Assembly: GCF_000797515.1 (NCBI RefSeq)
Contig: NZ_JSBN01000026.1
Coordinates: forward strand, 1-64,000
Reading direction: 5' to 3'
Length of the DNA: 64,000 nt
Source of the DNA: Sphingomonas sp. Ant H11
GTDB lineage: Bacteria > Pseudomonadota > Alphaproteobacteria > Sphingomonadales > Sphingomonadaceae
Part shown: piece after piece, positions 47,906 to 58,368 of the stretch
Position numbering within the stretch: the first letter of the stretch is position 1
How the letters are laid out: every line of letters begins with the position of its first letter
The notes under the pieces: generated by a model
Databases searched by the model: none
Told to the model about the DNA's origin: nothing
The model's input: only the letters and a program-made list of their open reading frames with translations
Made by a program: the position numbers and the translations under genes

Positions 47906-48820
47906 TCATGAAACCTTCTCCCTCAGCCATGACGACAATCCAGCGTCTAGGACCATCCGCGCGAGCCGCTGTGGTCCGAGCAGAATCACGCCTTCCGGCC
48001 CTTCATTTTCCGGAATGTTGCCGGTGTGCCAGACGAAGAACATGCGGTCATAGGCTTCTGCCTCGGCAAGCCGGCCGGCATAATCGTCGAGCGACGCGCG
48101 CGTGGCTTGCGATTTCACCTGCACGAAGGCCCGTTCGGCGGTGCTCGGAAGCAGCAGTTCGAGATCTATCGTCTTCTGGGTTCGGCCGACCTGGCTGAGC
48201 CGGCGCCACCCGCTGCTCGAGAAGACGAGATCGACCAGCAATTCAAAATCTTGCCACGTCAGTAGGCGCATCAGCGGTATGATAGCGGTGGTGAGGGCGC
48301 GTTCGGCCTCTTCGGCAGCCGCGACTTCCGGCGACAACTCGTCGCTCAGCCTGCGCAGTAGATAGTCGGCCGCACCGACGTCGCAAATCGTCCCGCGAAA
48401 CATCTGCACCTTGAGCAGTCGCCCCGACAGTCTATCGGCGGTCAACAAGCTCCCGCCAATCGACGCGTTGTGCCACCCGTGGAGGGTTGAGCGGCGGTGG
48501 CTGCTGTCCGCCAGGATCTCGATCTTGCCCGTCGGTCGGCACCAATAGAGCATGCCGCCGACAAAGGTGATGAAGATGGTGTCTTCGCCGCTCTCATAGA
48601 ACGCCCGGATCTGCTTCACGTCGCGGGTCGCGGCACCGGCGTCCCCTCGGCGCGTCTTCATGGCGTCCCACACACCCGCCCAGTCGCCCGCGACGCACAG
48701 GTCGTGCGGCGCCTCGCGGTAGCCGAAGCGAAGCACGCCGTCGCGAATGCTCTCAGCTTCCCAATCGCCGCCCCGACCCAGCTTGATGTAATAGACCTTG
48801 GCAGCCGTGACTGCGGTCAT
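47906..48820 (-). CDS. Restriction endonuclease, PUA/EVE-like N-terminus plus Mrr-type nuclease
   Basis: 304 residues from the ATG at 48820. The first 110 residues (AKVYYIKLGRGGDWEAESIR, GVLRFGYRE, TIFITFVGGMLYWCRP) look like the PUA/EVE-type reader seen in predicted Mrr-cat restriction proteins. The C-terminal domain (LLTWQDFELLVDLVFSSSGW, TIDLELLLPSTAERAFVQVK near 220-236) gives the Asp and QxK of an Mrr-like nuclease. Readers of this kind recognise modified bases, so a modification-dependent nuclease against phage DNA is a fair inference. Confidence 0.72.
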   Translation of the reverse strand: MTAVTAAKVYYIKLGRGGDWEAESIRDGVLRFGYREAPHDLCVAGDWAGVWDAMKTRRGDAGAATRDVKQIRAFYESGEDTIFITFVGGMLYWCRPTGKIEILADSSHRRSTLHGWHNASIGGSLLTADRLSGRLLKVQMFRGTICDVGAADYLLRRLSDELSPEVAAAEEAERALTTAIIPLMRLLTWQDFELLVDLVFSSSGWRRLSQVGRTQKTIDLELLLPSTAERAFVQVKSQATRASLDDYAGRLAEAEAYDRMFFVWHTGNIPENEGPEGVILLGPQRLARMVLDAGLSSWLREKVS

Positions 48821-48947
48821 TGGTTTCCCCCGTTTGGGCGAGCGCACCCCGGATCTTCACGCCGGCCCATCGCACGCTATACGTTAGACAAAGAAAAGAT
48901 AATGAAGACGTTGCCCTTATCAGACTGAGGGCGAGATCGAGGGGGCA

Positions 48948-49484
48948 ATGGGAAAGTCGAACGGCAACGCGCAGCGCAAGAAATCATCGAAACCCTACAA
49001 TGAGCGCACCGACCTCGAGAAATTGCAGTCACAATGGACCAAACTGTCCGGCTTGCACCTTCGCGAGGAGCCATCCGCAGCGATAGTCCGATGCGCGACC
49101 GCGGCAGAGATCGCGGCGAACTATGCGATTCGGGCTGAATGGGCTCGCAAGACCGAGTTCGACGATACGATCATCGATATGTTTCTGCGCTGGGCGAACG
49201 GCCTTCCACTAAAGGTAACCCGATTGTTCGTCCCGATTTATTTTGCGACGCCGGACAAGAGTCCCATCGGGAAAGCGCTCAAGGCGTCGGCCGAGAAGAT
49301 CAACACGGTCCGCAATGCCGTGGTCCATCAAGGGGCGTTCAGCAATCCCGATGAGGCCGAAGCCGTCATCGCCGAGGCGAAAACTTTCATCAACACGATC
49401 GTCGGTTTGTCGATTCCCAACTTCGACATCGAGGTGGCCGCACGCGAGTGGCAGGCCTCCCGTGAGACCGAGGCGGGCGAATGA
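48948..49484 (+). CDS. HEPN-like protein with Rx4H motif
   Basis: 178 residues from the ATG at 48948. Helical, with R122-NAVV-H127 (VRNAVVHQGAF), an Rx4H motif of the HEPN RNase type. The basic N-terminal tail (KSNGNAQRKKSSK) could bind nucleic acid. The stop overlaps the next ATG as ATGA, and that protein carries a second Rx4H motif. Divergent from the Mrr-type nuclease. Confidence 0.62.
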   Translation: MGKSNGNAQRKKSSKPYNERTDLEKLQSQWTKLSGLHLREEPSAAIVRCATAAEIAANYAIRAEWARKTEFDDTIIDMFLRWANGLPLKVTRLFVPIYFATPDKSPIGKALKASAEKINTVRNAVVHQGAFSNPDEAEAVIAEAKTFINTIVGLSIPNFDIEVAAREWQASRETEAGE

Positions 49485-50884
49485 CTTCCACGCTCGGCGG
49501 CCTGACGGTGACCCTCGGCAAGAAGCTCACACAGTCTGACGACTACCTGAAGGGGAAGCATAACCTGTTGACCCAGTTTGACAGCATCGACGACTTGGTC
49601 ACGGATGAGACGAAGCTGACTGCCAAGGATCGTCAGGCAATCGAGCATCATATCCTGCAGCTCCGTGCGGCGATCGCGCGCACCCTCTGGTCGAACGAAT
49701 TCTATATCGGTCGCTCCCTGCTCGACGACTACATCCTTCACACTACGAAAGATGGTGGCGGGAATGTGCCGGTGCGCGTCATCGCGGCGCTCGCGGCCGC
49801 CGGCGCTGACCGCCCCGGTTTCGTCCTCTACCCACTGACCGGGTTCGGCATGGAGATGCCGCGGATTTTCGCGAAAGACAGCAAGCTCCGTTCCGAGGCG
49901 ATTTTCAGGAAGGCTGGCTTCGCGGTCAGCACCCAAAGCAATTCGTTCGATGCGGCCGTTGCCAGCGTTGAACGGATGGCCCGGGGCCTGGGCGTGAAAC
50001 AGCGCATCGACAAATCGGATTTTCGCCACTTTGCCTACACGGCGAAATGGTTCGGAAAAAACCCCCTCATGCTGGTCCGGATCACGTCGTTCACCGGCGA
50101 CATGTACGAGAACCAGTTCGTTTATTCGCTCAAGATCCGGGTGGCGGCGGCGCATCTTCTGATGCTGCATTGTCTGTCGCAGGAAACGGTCGGGCCGCTC
50201 GACCGGCATCGCAACTCGTCTTTCGTCAACAATTTCGAAACGCTCGACATTGCCCACTATCTGATTGGCGAAGCGATCCGCGGACGCCCTATGTCGACCC
50301 GCCGCGTGCCAATGAACGTCTCGCAGTTGGAATTGGCGAAGCTCTCCGACGTAGCCGCGACGCTTTCCACTAGCGCTCTTGCAACGGCGCGGATGAAGAG
50401 GCTTGCACCCAGGGTGACGCAAGCCCTGAACACGGTCGAGCGGGGCTACTTCCGTCACGTCAACCTGGCCACTCGCTCAAAACCTGAGAACCGCCTCTAT
50501 CGGCGCCTGCTCACCGCCTTGGACTGGTTTCGACAGTCTTTCAGCGCCCGCGCAAATGAGGCCGAGGCCATCGTTGCGCTCGCGGTCGCTTTCGAAACGC
50601 TGCTCACGGATCAATATGCCCCCGCAATCGCGGAGCGGCTGCGACGCCGGATCGGTATCTGCATGAAGGGCGTGCCTGGCCTTGCGAGTTATCAGGACAG
50701 CGTCGAAGCTATCTACTATGCTCGCAGTTCGATCGTGCACACTGGCGAGCCCGACCATTCGGTCGACATTCATCGAGGCCAGGTCGCTTTCACCCGATGC
50801 TTTTGTGCGATCGCCGACCGACTGACGGCCTGGGTGCCGACCGCGAACAACGCTATGGGCGATCTGCTAGGCGACGTCGGTTGA
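49481..50884 (+). CDS. Large protein with C-terminal Rx4H (HEPN-like) motif
   Basis: 467 intact residues, coupled to the previous gene by ATGA. The first 300 residues are mixed alpha/beta with no recognised domain (GFVLYPLTGFGMEMPRIFAK). The C-terminal part (NEAEAIVALAVAFETLLTDQ, AIYYARSSIVHTGEPDH) ends in a HEPN-like bundle with R415-SSIV-H420. Two Rx4H proteins in one coupled unit suggest an RNase-based defence or toxin system. The function is inferred. Confidence 0.62.
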   Translation: MTSTLGGLTVTLGKKLTQSDDYLKGKHNLLTQFDSIDDLVTDETKLTAKDRQAIEHHILQLRAAIARTLWSNEFYIGRSLLDDYILHTTKDGGGNVPVRVIAALAAAGADRPGFVLYPLTGFGMEMPRIFAKDSKLRSEAIFRKAGFAVSTQSNSFDAAVASVERMARGLGVKQRIDKSDFRHFAYTAKWFGKNPLMLVRITSFTGDMYENQFVYSLKIRVAAAHLLMLHCLSQETVGPLDRHRNSSFVNNFETLDIAHYLIGEAIRGRPMSTRRVPMNVSQLELAKLSDVAATLSTSALATARMKRLAPRVTQALNTVERGYFRHVNLATRSKPENRLYRRLLTALDWFRQSFSARANEAEAIVALAVAFETLLTDQYAPAIAERLRRRIGICMKGVPGLASYQDSVEAIYYARSSIVHTGEPDHSVDIHRGQVAFTRCFCAIADRLTAWVPTANNAMGDLLGDVG

Positions 50885-50908
50885 GCCTGTGATCGGTACG
50901 CCCCCGCG

Positions 50909-52006
50909 CTAGATCGCTATCTTGCGATAGCCGTTCCCTTGCACAAAACCCTGCTCGAGGCACCATCTCCTGGTCAGGCCGGCGCCGGTATCATTCGAAT
51001 AGGCGTGCCCGTTTGCACGAAAGCGAAGGAATGAGGGCCACGCATCCGGAACAGGATGGTTGGTTGTGACATGGACGAGCACTTTCTCGCCGTTCCTGAT
51101 GTCCGTGGGCTTTCTGACCGCGTAATATTCGCCCCAATCGCTCGTCTTCTCGAGGACCGCCTGCGTTATGGTGTGGCGTGCTTCGGGGCGGCCGGGCTTG
51201 GTCGCCGCGGCCTGCGTCGCGACTTGGTCGCGACCATCCCACTCCCGAAAATAAATGTTGGCCCAGCAACCGAGTATCTGGTGCACGTTAAGGGCTTCTA
51301 TGTCCTGGCGCCGGTCGACTTCGATCCAATGGGCCCGGTGATCGGAGCTATAGACAGCTCCGTCGTACAGGATCGCGCAAAGCGTGGGCGAGAGCGGTAA
51401 CAGGAAGACTGCTCCTGCCGTGTTCACGCCGAAGCTCGATCCGACTCTGCGCGGGCGTTGAATGTGCAGGCGGTTTGTCAGAATAGCCGGATCGTCGGAG
51501 GTGAAGAACGGTAGGCCAGTCCGATTGCGCACGATACACAGCGTCAGGTCATCGACGATCCGCATCGTATCCTTGTAGTGCAGCATCGCCGCCTGGACGG
51601 CCTCTTTCGATGCCTCGCGGACCGTCGGGACGGGGAGATCGGAACCGGGAACATCGTGGATGGCGAGTGCCATTTCGCTCGCTTTCCGCGACGCGGCCTC
51701 CGTTCGCATATACTGGAGATAGACGAAACGCTTCAGGACGATCTTGACCGCGGAGCCCACGGCGCTGCCCTCGGATAGGTGGCGAACGATCGGCCCATAG
51801 GGATCCTCGATGAAGTTGATCGCGTTCTCGAGAAGCCGGTTTTGGCCGTAGAAATAGTCGCCTGAGCACTGGTTCCTCACCGGCGCGTTGGGAATGGCCT
51901 TCATGCGATCGAGATTGAACAGGTTGATGGCCAATCCTTCCCCATTGACCGTGAATGGTCGGAGATGAATTCGCGGGACGAAGTGCTGATTCTTGTTTTC
52001 GGCCAT
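50909..52006 (-). CDS. DUF4238 protein
   Basis: 365 residues. The opening NQHFVPRIHLRPFTVNGEG and the middle PFFTSDDPAI with FLLPLSPTLCAIL are diagnostic of DUF4238, a family of unknown activity often found among defence or mobile genes. Its tail converges on the HEPN-like gene, and its start is 44 bp from the dnaE2 stop, on the same strand, so read-through from the SOS operon is possible. Confidence 0.8.
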   Translation of the reverse strand: MAENKNQHFVPRIHLRPFTVNGEGLAINLFNLDRMKAIPNAPVRNQCSGDYFYGQNRLLENAINFIEDPYGPIVRHLSEGSAVGSAVKIVLKRFVYLQYMRTEAASRKASEMALAIHDVPGSDLPVPTVREASKEAVQAAMLHYKDTMRIVDDLTLCIVRNRTGLPFFTSDDPAILTNRLHIQRPRRVGSSFGVNTAGAVFLLPLSPTLCAILYDGAVYSSDHRAHWIEVDRRQDIEALNVHQILGCWANIYFREWDGRDQVATQAAATKPGRPEARHTITQAVLEKTSDWGEYYAVRKPTDIRNGEKVLVHVTTNHPVPDAWPSFLRFRANGHAYSNDTGAGLTRRWCLEQGFVQGNGYRKIAI

Positions 52007-52049
52007 CTACGAGTCTGTCCGCTAGTTGTTCGAACGGCGTTGTAGCGCC

Positions 52050-55000
52050 TCAACGGAAATTGCGCGGCCTGATCTTGATCCCCTCGGTCTGCTGGCCTGG
52101 AACGATGCCCGAGCCTAGCCGTAGATCAGGAATGAAGATGTCGCGCGGCTGCCGACCGAGTGGCGATTCCGCGTCGCGTGGATCAGGTCGCATCGGGCTC
52201 TTGACCACGTCGGCGCGACTTACTCGGTAGATATCGGCGACATCCTCCCCGGTTGCCGACGCTCGCGAGCAGGGGCGACAGGTCGTCGAGCCGCTGCGCG
52301 ATCACATGGATCACCTCGCCCTCACGTTGGACCTGTCCCCGCACACCCATCATTGACGAACCCAGCACAGTACGGCGGTGCTTCTCAAAGACATTCGTCC
52401 AGACGACGAGGTTGGCGACATTCGTCTCGTCTTCGAGGGTGATGAACATGACCCCCTTCGCTGAGCCCGGCTTCTGCCTGACCAGCACGATCCCGGCGAG
52501 ATTGATGCAACGGCCGTCCTTTACGGTCTGTAACTCTGCGCAAGTGATCATCTTGCGCGCCCGCAGCTCGTCGCGCAGGAAGGCGAGAGGGTGGGCGCGC
52601 AGCGACAGGCCTGAGGCACGATAGTCTTCCACCACCTCCGCACCCTCGCCCATCGGCGCGAGAATGACCGTGGGCTCGATGGCTTCCTGCCGTAACTTGC
52701 CCTCTCGCTCGTCCGCCGCCGCGAACAATGGCAGCGCCGCGGTGCCGAGGCCTTTCACGCTCCACAGACCCTCGCGTCGGTTGCCTCCTAGCGACCCGAA
52801 CCCATCGGCCTCACCGATCCGGTCAAGCGCGCCGCGGCCGACGCCAGAGCGGCGCTGGATCTCCTCGATACTCTCGTAAGGTGTGTCCGCCCGTGAGCTC
52901 ACGATCGATGCTGCGTCCCCGTTCGCCAGGTCACGGACCATGCGAAGACCAATGCCTTACGGCGAGATATTTGCCTCTTCCGGGCTCCAGCGTGCAGTCC
53001 CATCGGCTGTGGTTCACGTCGATTGGGCGGATCTCTACACCGTGCTGGCGCGCGTCACGCACAATCTGCGCCGGCGCGTAAAAACCCATCGGCTGCGCGT
53101 TCAACAACGCTGCGCAAAAGGCATCCGGATGATGACACTTCACCCAGCTGCTCGCGTAGGCGATCAGCGCGAAGCTCGCGGCATGGCTTTCCGGGAAACC
53201 GTAGGAGCCAAAGCCCTCGATTTGTTTGAACGTCCGCTCTGCAAATTCGTGGTCGTATCCGCGGCTCACCATCCATCGATCAGCTTGTCGCGGAAATGGG
53301 AGACGCCGCCGGTGAGCTTGAAGGTAGCCATTGCCCGGCGGAGGAGGTCGGCTTCGCTCGCCGTGAAGCCGGCGCACTCGATCGCGACGCGCATCGCCTG
53401 CTCTTGGAACAGCGGTACGCCCAAGGTCTTCTCGAGCACCCGTCGAAGCTCTTCGGTGGGGTAGGTAACCTCCTCCTCACCGTTTCGCCGCCGGCGGTAA
53501 GGGTGGACCATATCGCCCTGAATCGGTCCCGGGCGGACGATCGCCACCTGAATTACCAAATCATAGAAGGTACGCGGCGCCATCAGCGGAATGGAAGCCA
53601 TCTGCGCGCGACTCTCGATCTGGAAAACGCCCAAAGTGTCTGCTTTGCGGATCATCGCGTAGGTCGCCGGATCCTCTGCCGGTATCGTGGCGAGATCGAG
53701 TTTCACCCCTTTGTCAGCCTCAAGGAATTCAAACGCCCTCCGCATGCATGACAGCATGCCGAGGGCTAGGACATCGACCTTCATGAACCCTAATAGGTCG
53801 ATATCGTCCTTGTCCCACTCGATGACCTGTCGGTCTTCCATCGCCGCTGGCTCGATCGGAACGAGCTCGTCGAGCCGATCGCGGGAGAGCACGAATCCGC
53901 CTGGGTGCTGCGATAGATGTCGCGGGGTATTGATGAGCTGCCGCGCCAGCTCCAGCGTCAGCGCGAGCCGCCGATCGCTGAGGTCCATGTTGAGCTCCTC
54001 GGCATGCTTTTCCTCCACGCCCTCGCGGCTCCAGCTCCAGACCGCACCGGCGAGGCCGGCCGTCATGTCCTCGCTGAGACCCAGCGCCTTTCCGACGTCG
54101 CGGACCGCGCCGCGTGCACGATAGCGGGTCACGACCGCCGTCAACGCAGACCGCGTCCGGCCATAGGTCTCATAAATCCACTGGACCACTTCTCGCGGCG
54201 CTCATGCTCGAAATCGACATCGATATCGGGCGGCTCGCGCCGCTCGGCCGAAACGAAGCGCTCGAACAGAAGCTCAGATCGGACGGGATCGATCGACGTG
54301 ATGCCGAGCACGTAGCAAACCGCGCTGTTCGCCGCCGACCCTCGCCCCTGACAAATGATCTCACGCCGCCGCGCCTCGGCGACGATCGAATGAACCGTCA
54401 GAAAATACGGTGCGTATTCCAGATCTGCGATCAGCTTCAATTCGTGCTCGAGCTGGGTGCGGACCTTGCCTTCGATCCCTTCAGGATAGCGCTCGGGCGC
54501 TTTTCCCAGGTGAGCCGTTCCAGCTCTACCTGCGGCGTTCGACCAGGAACGCTGATCTCGTCCGGGTATTGGTAGCGCAGCTCCTCAAGGCTGAACGTGC
54601 AGCGTTTTTGCCACCTCCAGCGTGCGCGAGACCGGGGGTGGCGTCCTTGAGGTAACGGCGGAAGAGTCGCTCCATTTCCTCGCCCGTCTTCAGGTGGCGG
54701 TCTGCAAATCGCTCCCGCCGATCGCCAAGCTCGTCGATCGTGCATCGCTCCCGGACGCAGGTCACGACATCCTGCAGCATCCGCCGATCTGGCGAATGGT
54801 AGAGAACATCATTGGTGGCGACGGTCGGCACGTGCGCGGCGGCCGCCATGTTCGCGAGATCGCGCAGTCGGATCGCGTCCTTCGGCCGGCGGCGAATGGA
54901 TAGCGCCAGATATAGGCGATCTCGGAAGATCCTCCTGGCGCGCGCGAGCGCCCCTTCGGCCACTGTATCCGCGCGGTCCGGAACGAGGATCGCAATGAGG

Positions 55001-55362
55001 CCCTCATGCCATTGCTCGAGGTCGGACCAGTCAAGGTGGCACGCACCCTTTCCAGCGCGCTCTTTGCCGATGCTCAGTAAGCGGCACATATGCCCATAAG
55101 CGGTGCGATCAGTCGGGTAGACGAGAAAGGCGGTGCCATCCACGAGATCGAGGCGGCAACCGATGATCGAACGCACGCCTGTCGTCTTCTCGGCGTCCCA
55201 GGCGCGCACGACGCCCGCCACGGAACTGCGATCGACGATGCCGAGCGCGGGCAGTCCCAGCAAAGCCGCGGCGGCGAACAGCTCTTCGGGCGATGACGCG
55301 CCGCGCAGGAAGCTGAAATGCGTCGTCACCTGCAGCTCGACATAGCGAGCATCGCTTGTCAT
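52050..55362 (-). CDS. dnaE2: Error-prone DNA polymerase DnaE2/ImuC (about six frameshifts)
   Basis: The ATG at 55362 overlaps the imuB stop as ATGA. PHP domain first ([33 protein letters not shown]). Then come polymerase motifs ([32 protein letters not shown] with the catalytic acids, [33 protein letters not shown]), a helix-hairpin-helix part and an OB fold ([21 protein letters not shown]). Frame changes occur near 54640, 54440, 54185, 53275, 52935 and 52245; the last is an extra G in GGGG, and repair leads to the stop at 52050. Total about 1100 residues, normal for DnaE2. It does translesion synthesis with ImuA/ImuB. Confidence 0.9.
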
Positions 55363-56904
55363 GCGAATGCGCCATGGATGAACCAGCGCATGTTGCCGGT
55401 GGCATGGCTGGTCCCGTCGCCTAAGCGAAACAGCCAGTAGCGGCCACCCGTCTGGGTCTCGACCTGATAATAGTCGCGGACGGTGAGGGCCTTTTCAGCT
55501 TCAATCCCGCTCTCACGCCACCATTCGCCATGGAGGCGTTCCGGGCCGTCTCCCTGGGTCACACGGTATCGTTTTCGCCGCCAGATGAACATGCGCGGAG
55601 CATCGTCCGGCAGAAGCGCAATCACTTCGATCTGCTCGGGCCGATGCAGCATCCGAGCGGGGCGGGGCAGGTCATCATCCCATCCCGCATCGGTGATTTT
55701 GCTCAGGGCCGGCAGCATGGTCGTGGAGCGCTCTGGCATCGCGCTCGCTTGTGGACTGACCCGATGAAGGCTGCGTTGGCCGAACCGATTGGCGAGAGCA
55801 TCGACCAGAGCCGCGAGGTCTGGACCCTGACGCCCGAGGCTCTCGAGCCCTTCGCCCTGTGTTGAGCCCAGAGCTTCGGCTAGCGGGGTGACCAACGTCA
55901 TGGCTTCGATGCCTTCGCCCGGCTCGATCGTCTCGATTTTGGCGCAGAGCAGCTTGGCGAGATGGCGCGCAGCTGTTCCGACCCGGACCGCCTGATTGTG
56001 CCCGTCGACCCTATGGAAATAGCAATCCAGGCGGCGTGCGCCCTTGCCGATGTGGCTGAGCTGATCGACGACATCGGACACGAGGTCGCCAATTACCAAC
56101 GCGAAGGCTTCCGGTGTCGCGATAGGCTCCATGAAACCCCGCCGAGCCTTTGGAAGATGTTCGGGGAAGACCGGATCAATCGGCTCATGGAGCGTCCCCA
56201 ACGCCTGGTCGAGACGTCGATGCAGCTCACGACCAAACCGCTTGGCAAGCGGTGGCCGCGGCGCGTCGATGAGCTGCTCAATGCGCTCGAACCCCAATTT
56301 TTCGCAGGGCTTCGACATCGCCTCCGGGAAGTCGGAGCGCCGATATCGGCAGAATCGCGATCGCTTTGCGGTGACCTCCGGGCTCGATTGTGACGGGCCG
56401 ACCCGCAGGGACATGCCGCGCAACGGCGTGAGCACAGCCCGCAGTGTCGGCAACCGCGATTTGCACCGAGAGCCCGGACGCCGCGGTGCGACGATGAAGA
56501 TCCTTCAGGAGCTCCTTCTCCGTCCCGAACAGCGACGCGCAACCCGTGATGTCGAGCCAGAGCCCGTCCGGTGCATCGGGGGACACAAACGGTGAGTAGC
56601 GCCGACCTGCCCAGAGCGCGAGACGGCGCAGGCCCTCGAGATCCGCATCGGGCTCCGCGTCGACCACCCGGAGTTCTGGCGCCAGCGAGCGCGCTTTTGT
56701 GACTGTCATTCCTGGTTTGATGCCGAGAGCGCGAGCGCCAGCATCGATCGCTGCGATGACGCGGCGACCGTGGTCCGGGATGGCCGTCACCAGCGGCGCA
56801 TCGCAGGCGATTGGATCGTGCCGCTCAGGCGACGAATTTGCGTTCTTCCTGCGCAGCCGGTCGGTCGACCAGTGCGGCAGGAAGAGCGATACGACCCGTC
56901 GCAT
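55359..56904 (-). CDS. imuB: ImuB, catalytically inert Y-family polymerase homologue (one frameshift)
   Basis: The ATG at 56904 (MRRVVSLFLPHWSTDRLRRK) lies within the end of imuA. Y-family palm region with LWLDITGCASLFG and a thumb/little finger, then a long C-terminal part with LLPDDAPRMFIWRRKRYRVT and YWLFRLGDGTSH, which in the family binds the beta clamp and ImuA. The frame breaks near 56300 (LRKIGV then EKLGFERIEQLIDAP). About 515 residues after repair. It serves as the clamp-bound hub of the mutasome. Confidence 0.88.
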
Positions 56905-57556
56905 CGCAGCCCTCCACAATCCAGCTGTGCGGATTTCCGCCGCGCACGCGTTCCAGCTCAACCCGCCAGCGTGGTCGCCCCAGGCTCGGAATGCCGAGAT
57001 CTTCACTTGGGTGAGCCGTTACTCGCCAACGCGTTGCGGCCGCCGTTCCCTCGACGGCCTGTTTAACCCTGGAAGCGCGCCGGAAGACGAAGGCGGCAAC
57101 GCCCGAACCTTCTGCTGCAAGCTGCAGGCGCTTGGAGGCAGTAGTCGAATATTTCGCCACCTCCCCGACCACCCCGGCAAGGCCTGGTTGGCGCAAACAT
57201 TCCTCCATCGCGAGGAGCACGTTGGTGTCGCTGCCAGCCTCGACGTGAATTACGCGGTCCGGATGCAGCCCTGCCAGGTGAAGGGCAGGGGCGAAGAGGT
57301 CGCGCCAGCGGAGGCACCAAAAAACCGGGCCCTCTACACGCGCGAGAATTCCGGCGAGAAATACGGTAGCGCTCGCCTCATCAGCCAGATCGGTACTGCC
57401 CGCGATCTCGTGAAGGGTGCCGGTGGCTATGCCACCGCCTGGCAGGCGACAATCAATGCTCTCGATCCCGAATGGAATGGCGTCGTGTCGCCCATCAGTG
57501 CCCTCGATCTGCGCGATGCGCGCACGTAGATCATCAAGGACGGCTGACTCGCGCAT
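56825..57556 (-). CDS. imuA: ImuA, RecA-like mutasome protein
   Basis: 243 residues from the ATG at 57556 (MRESAVLDDLRARIAQIEG). RecA/SulA-like core: GIESIDCRLPGGGIATGTLH, VFLAGILARVEGPVFWCLRW, HVEAGSDTNVLLAMEECLRQ. It is the first gene of the LexA-boxed operon and overlaps imuB by 80 bp. In this family it links RecA and ImuB during induced mutagenesis. Confidence 0.88.
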   Translation of the reverse strand: MRESAVLDDLRARIAQIEGTDGRHDAIPFGIESIDCRLPGGGIATGTLHEIAGSTDLADEASATVFLAGILARVEGPVFWCLRWRDLFAPALHLAGLHPDRVIHVEAGSDTNVLLAMEECLRQPGLAGVVGEVAKYSTTASKRLQLAAEGSGVAAFVFRRASRVKQAVEGTAAATRWRVTAHPSEDLGIPSLGRPRWRVELERVRGGNPHSWIVEGCDATGRIALPAALVDRPAAQEERKFVA

Positions 57557-57588
57557 AGCATCACAGAGACTCGGAAGGTGATTGACTC

Positions 57589-57603
57589 GTTCCCTCTTTG
57601 TTC
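57589..57603 (-). promoter_or_regulatory. LexA box of the imuA-imuB-dnaE2 operon
   Basis: GTTC-CCTCTTT-GTTC, the GTTC-N7-GTTC alphaproteobacterial SOS box, 33 bp upstream of the imuA start. The divergent gene at 57753 may also respond. Confidence 0.82.
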
Positions 57604-57752
57604 TGATGAAGCGCGCCAGAGTCAAGCGTGATGGAGATCGCCTCTCGCGCCGTCGCCGCAACGACCGGCGGAAAGGGGCACATTTCCGACGCGAAAAAAT
57701 TGTGGAGGTCTCTTGGATAGCGGCCGACGTTGGAATCCGGCAGATTGCTCTG

Positions 57753-58236
57753 ATGAACGATCTTAACGGCAAGTCTATCGCGGAGATGCTCGCGCTCCAT
57801 GCCGCAATCAACGAGGAACTACGATCGCGCGACGTCTTGCGGTCTGCCAACAATCCGACGGGAGACCTGGCCGAATATCTCTTTTGCACAGCTTTCGGTT
57901 GGGAGCAGGAGGCCAATTCGAAGAAGGGGTTCGACGCGGTGGACTCGGACGGCGTCCGCTATCAGATCAAGGGCCGTCGGCTGCACAGGCGCAACAAGTC
58001 GCGTCAGATGTCGGCGATCCGGTCGACGGACGGTTTCGATATATTGGCCGGCGTTCTCTTCAACGACGACTTCTGCGTCATTCGCGCGGCGCTGATCCCT
58101 GCAAGCGTGGTGTTCGAGAGAACGAGCTTCGTCGATTATACGAAGAGCCATAAATTTTTACCTTCGCGATGATGTGTGGGATGCAGCAGGAGTCAGCGAC
58201 GTTACCGAGCGCCTCCGTGCCGTCGAGCAAGCCTAG
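57753..58236 (+). CDS. Predicted PD-(D/E)xK-like protein (one frameshift)
   Basis: The ATG at 57753 (MNDLNGKSIAEMLALHAAIN). GDLAEYLFCTAFGWEQEANS, then KGFDAVDSDGVRYQIKGRRL gives an Asp followed by QxK, a nuclease-like core. The T-run at 58155-58159 has one T too many; removing it turns HKFLPSR-stop into HKFYLRDDVWDAAG and ends at 58236, about 160 residues. No named family recognised. It is divergent from imuA, so SOS control is possible. Confidence 0.6.
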
Positions 58237-58368
58237 AGACCAAGTGTGGCTAACCTACGTGCCGCCGCGCGAGCGGCCAAGCGGGCCAGAAGTGTCACAG
58301 CAGAAAAAACTGACGAAAGACGCACGAACGGGATTCACATTGCCGCAAGCGATGCTAAGATTCATCTT

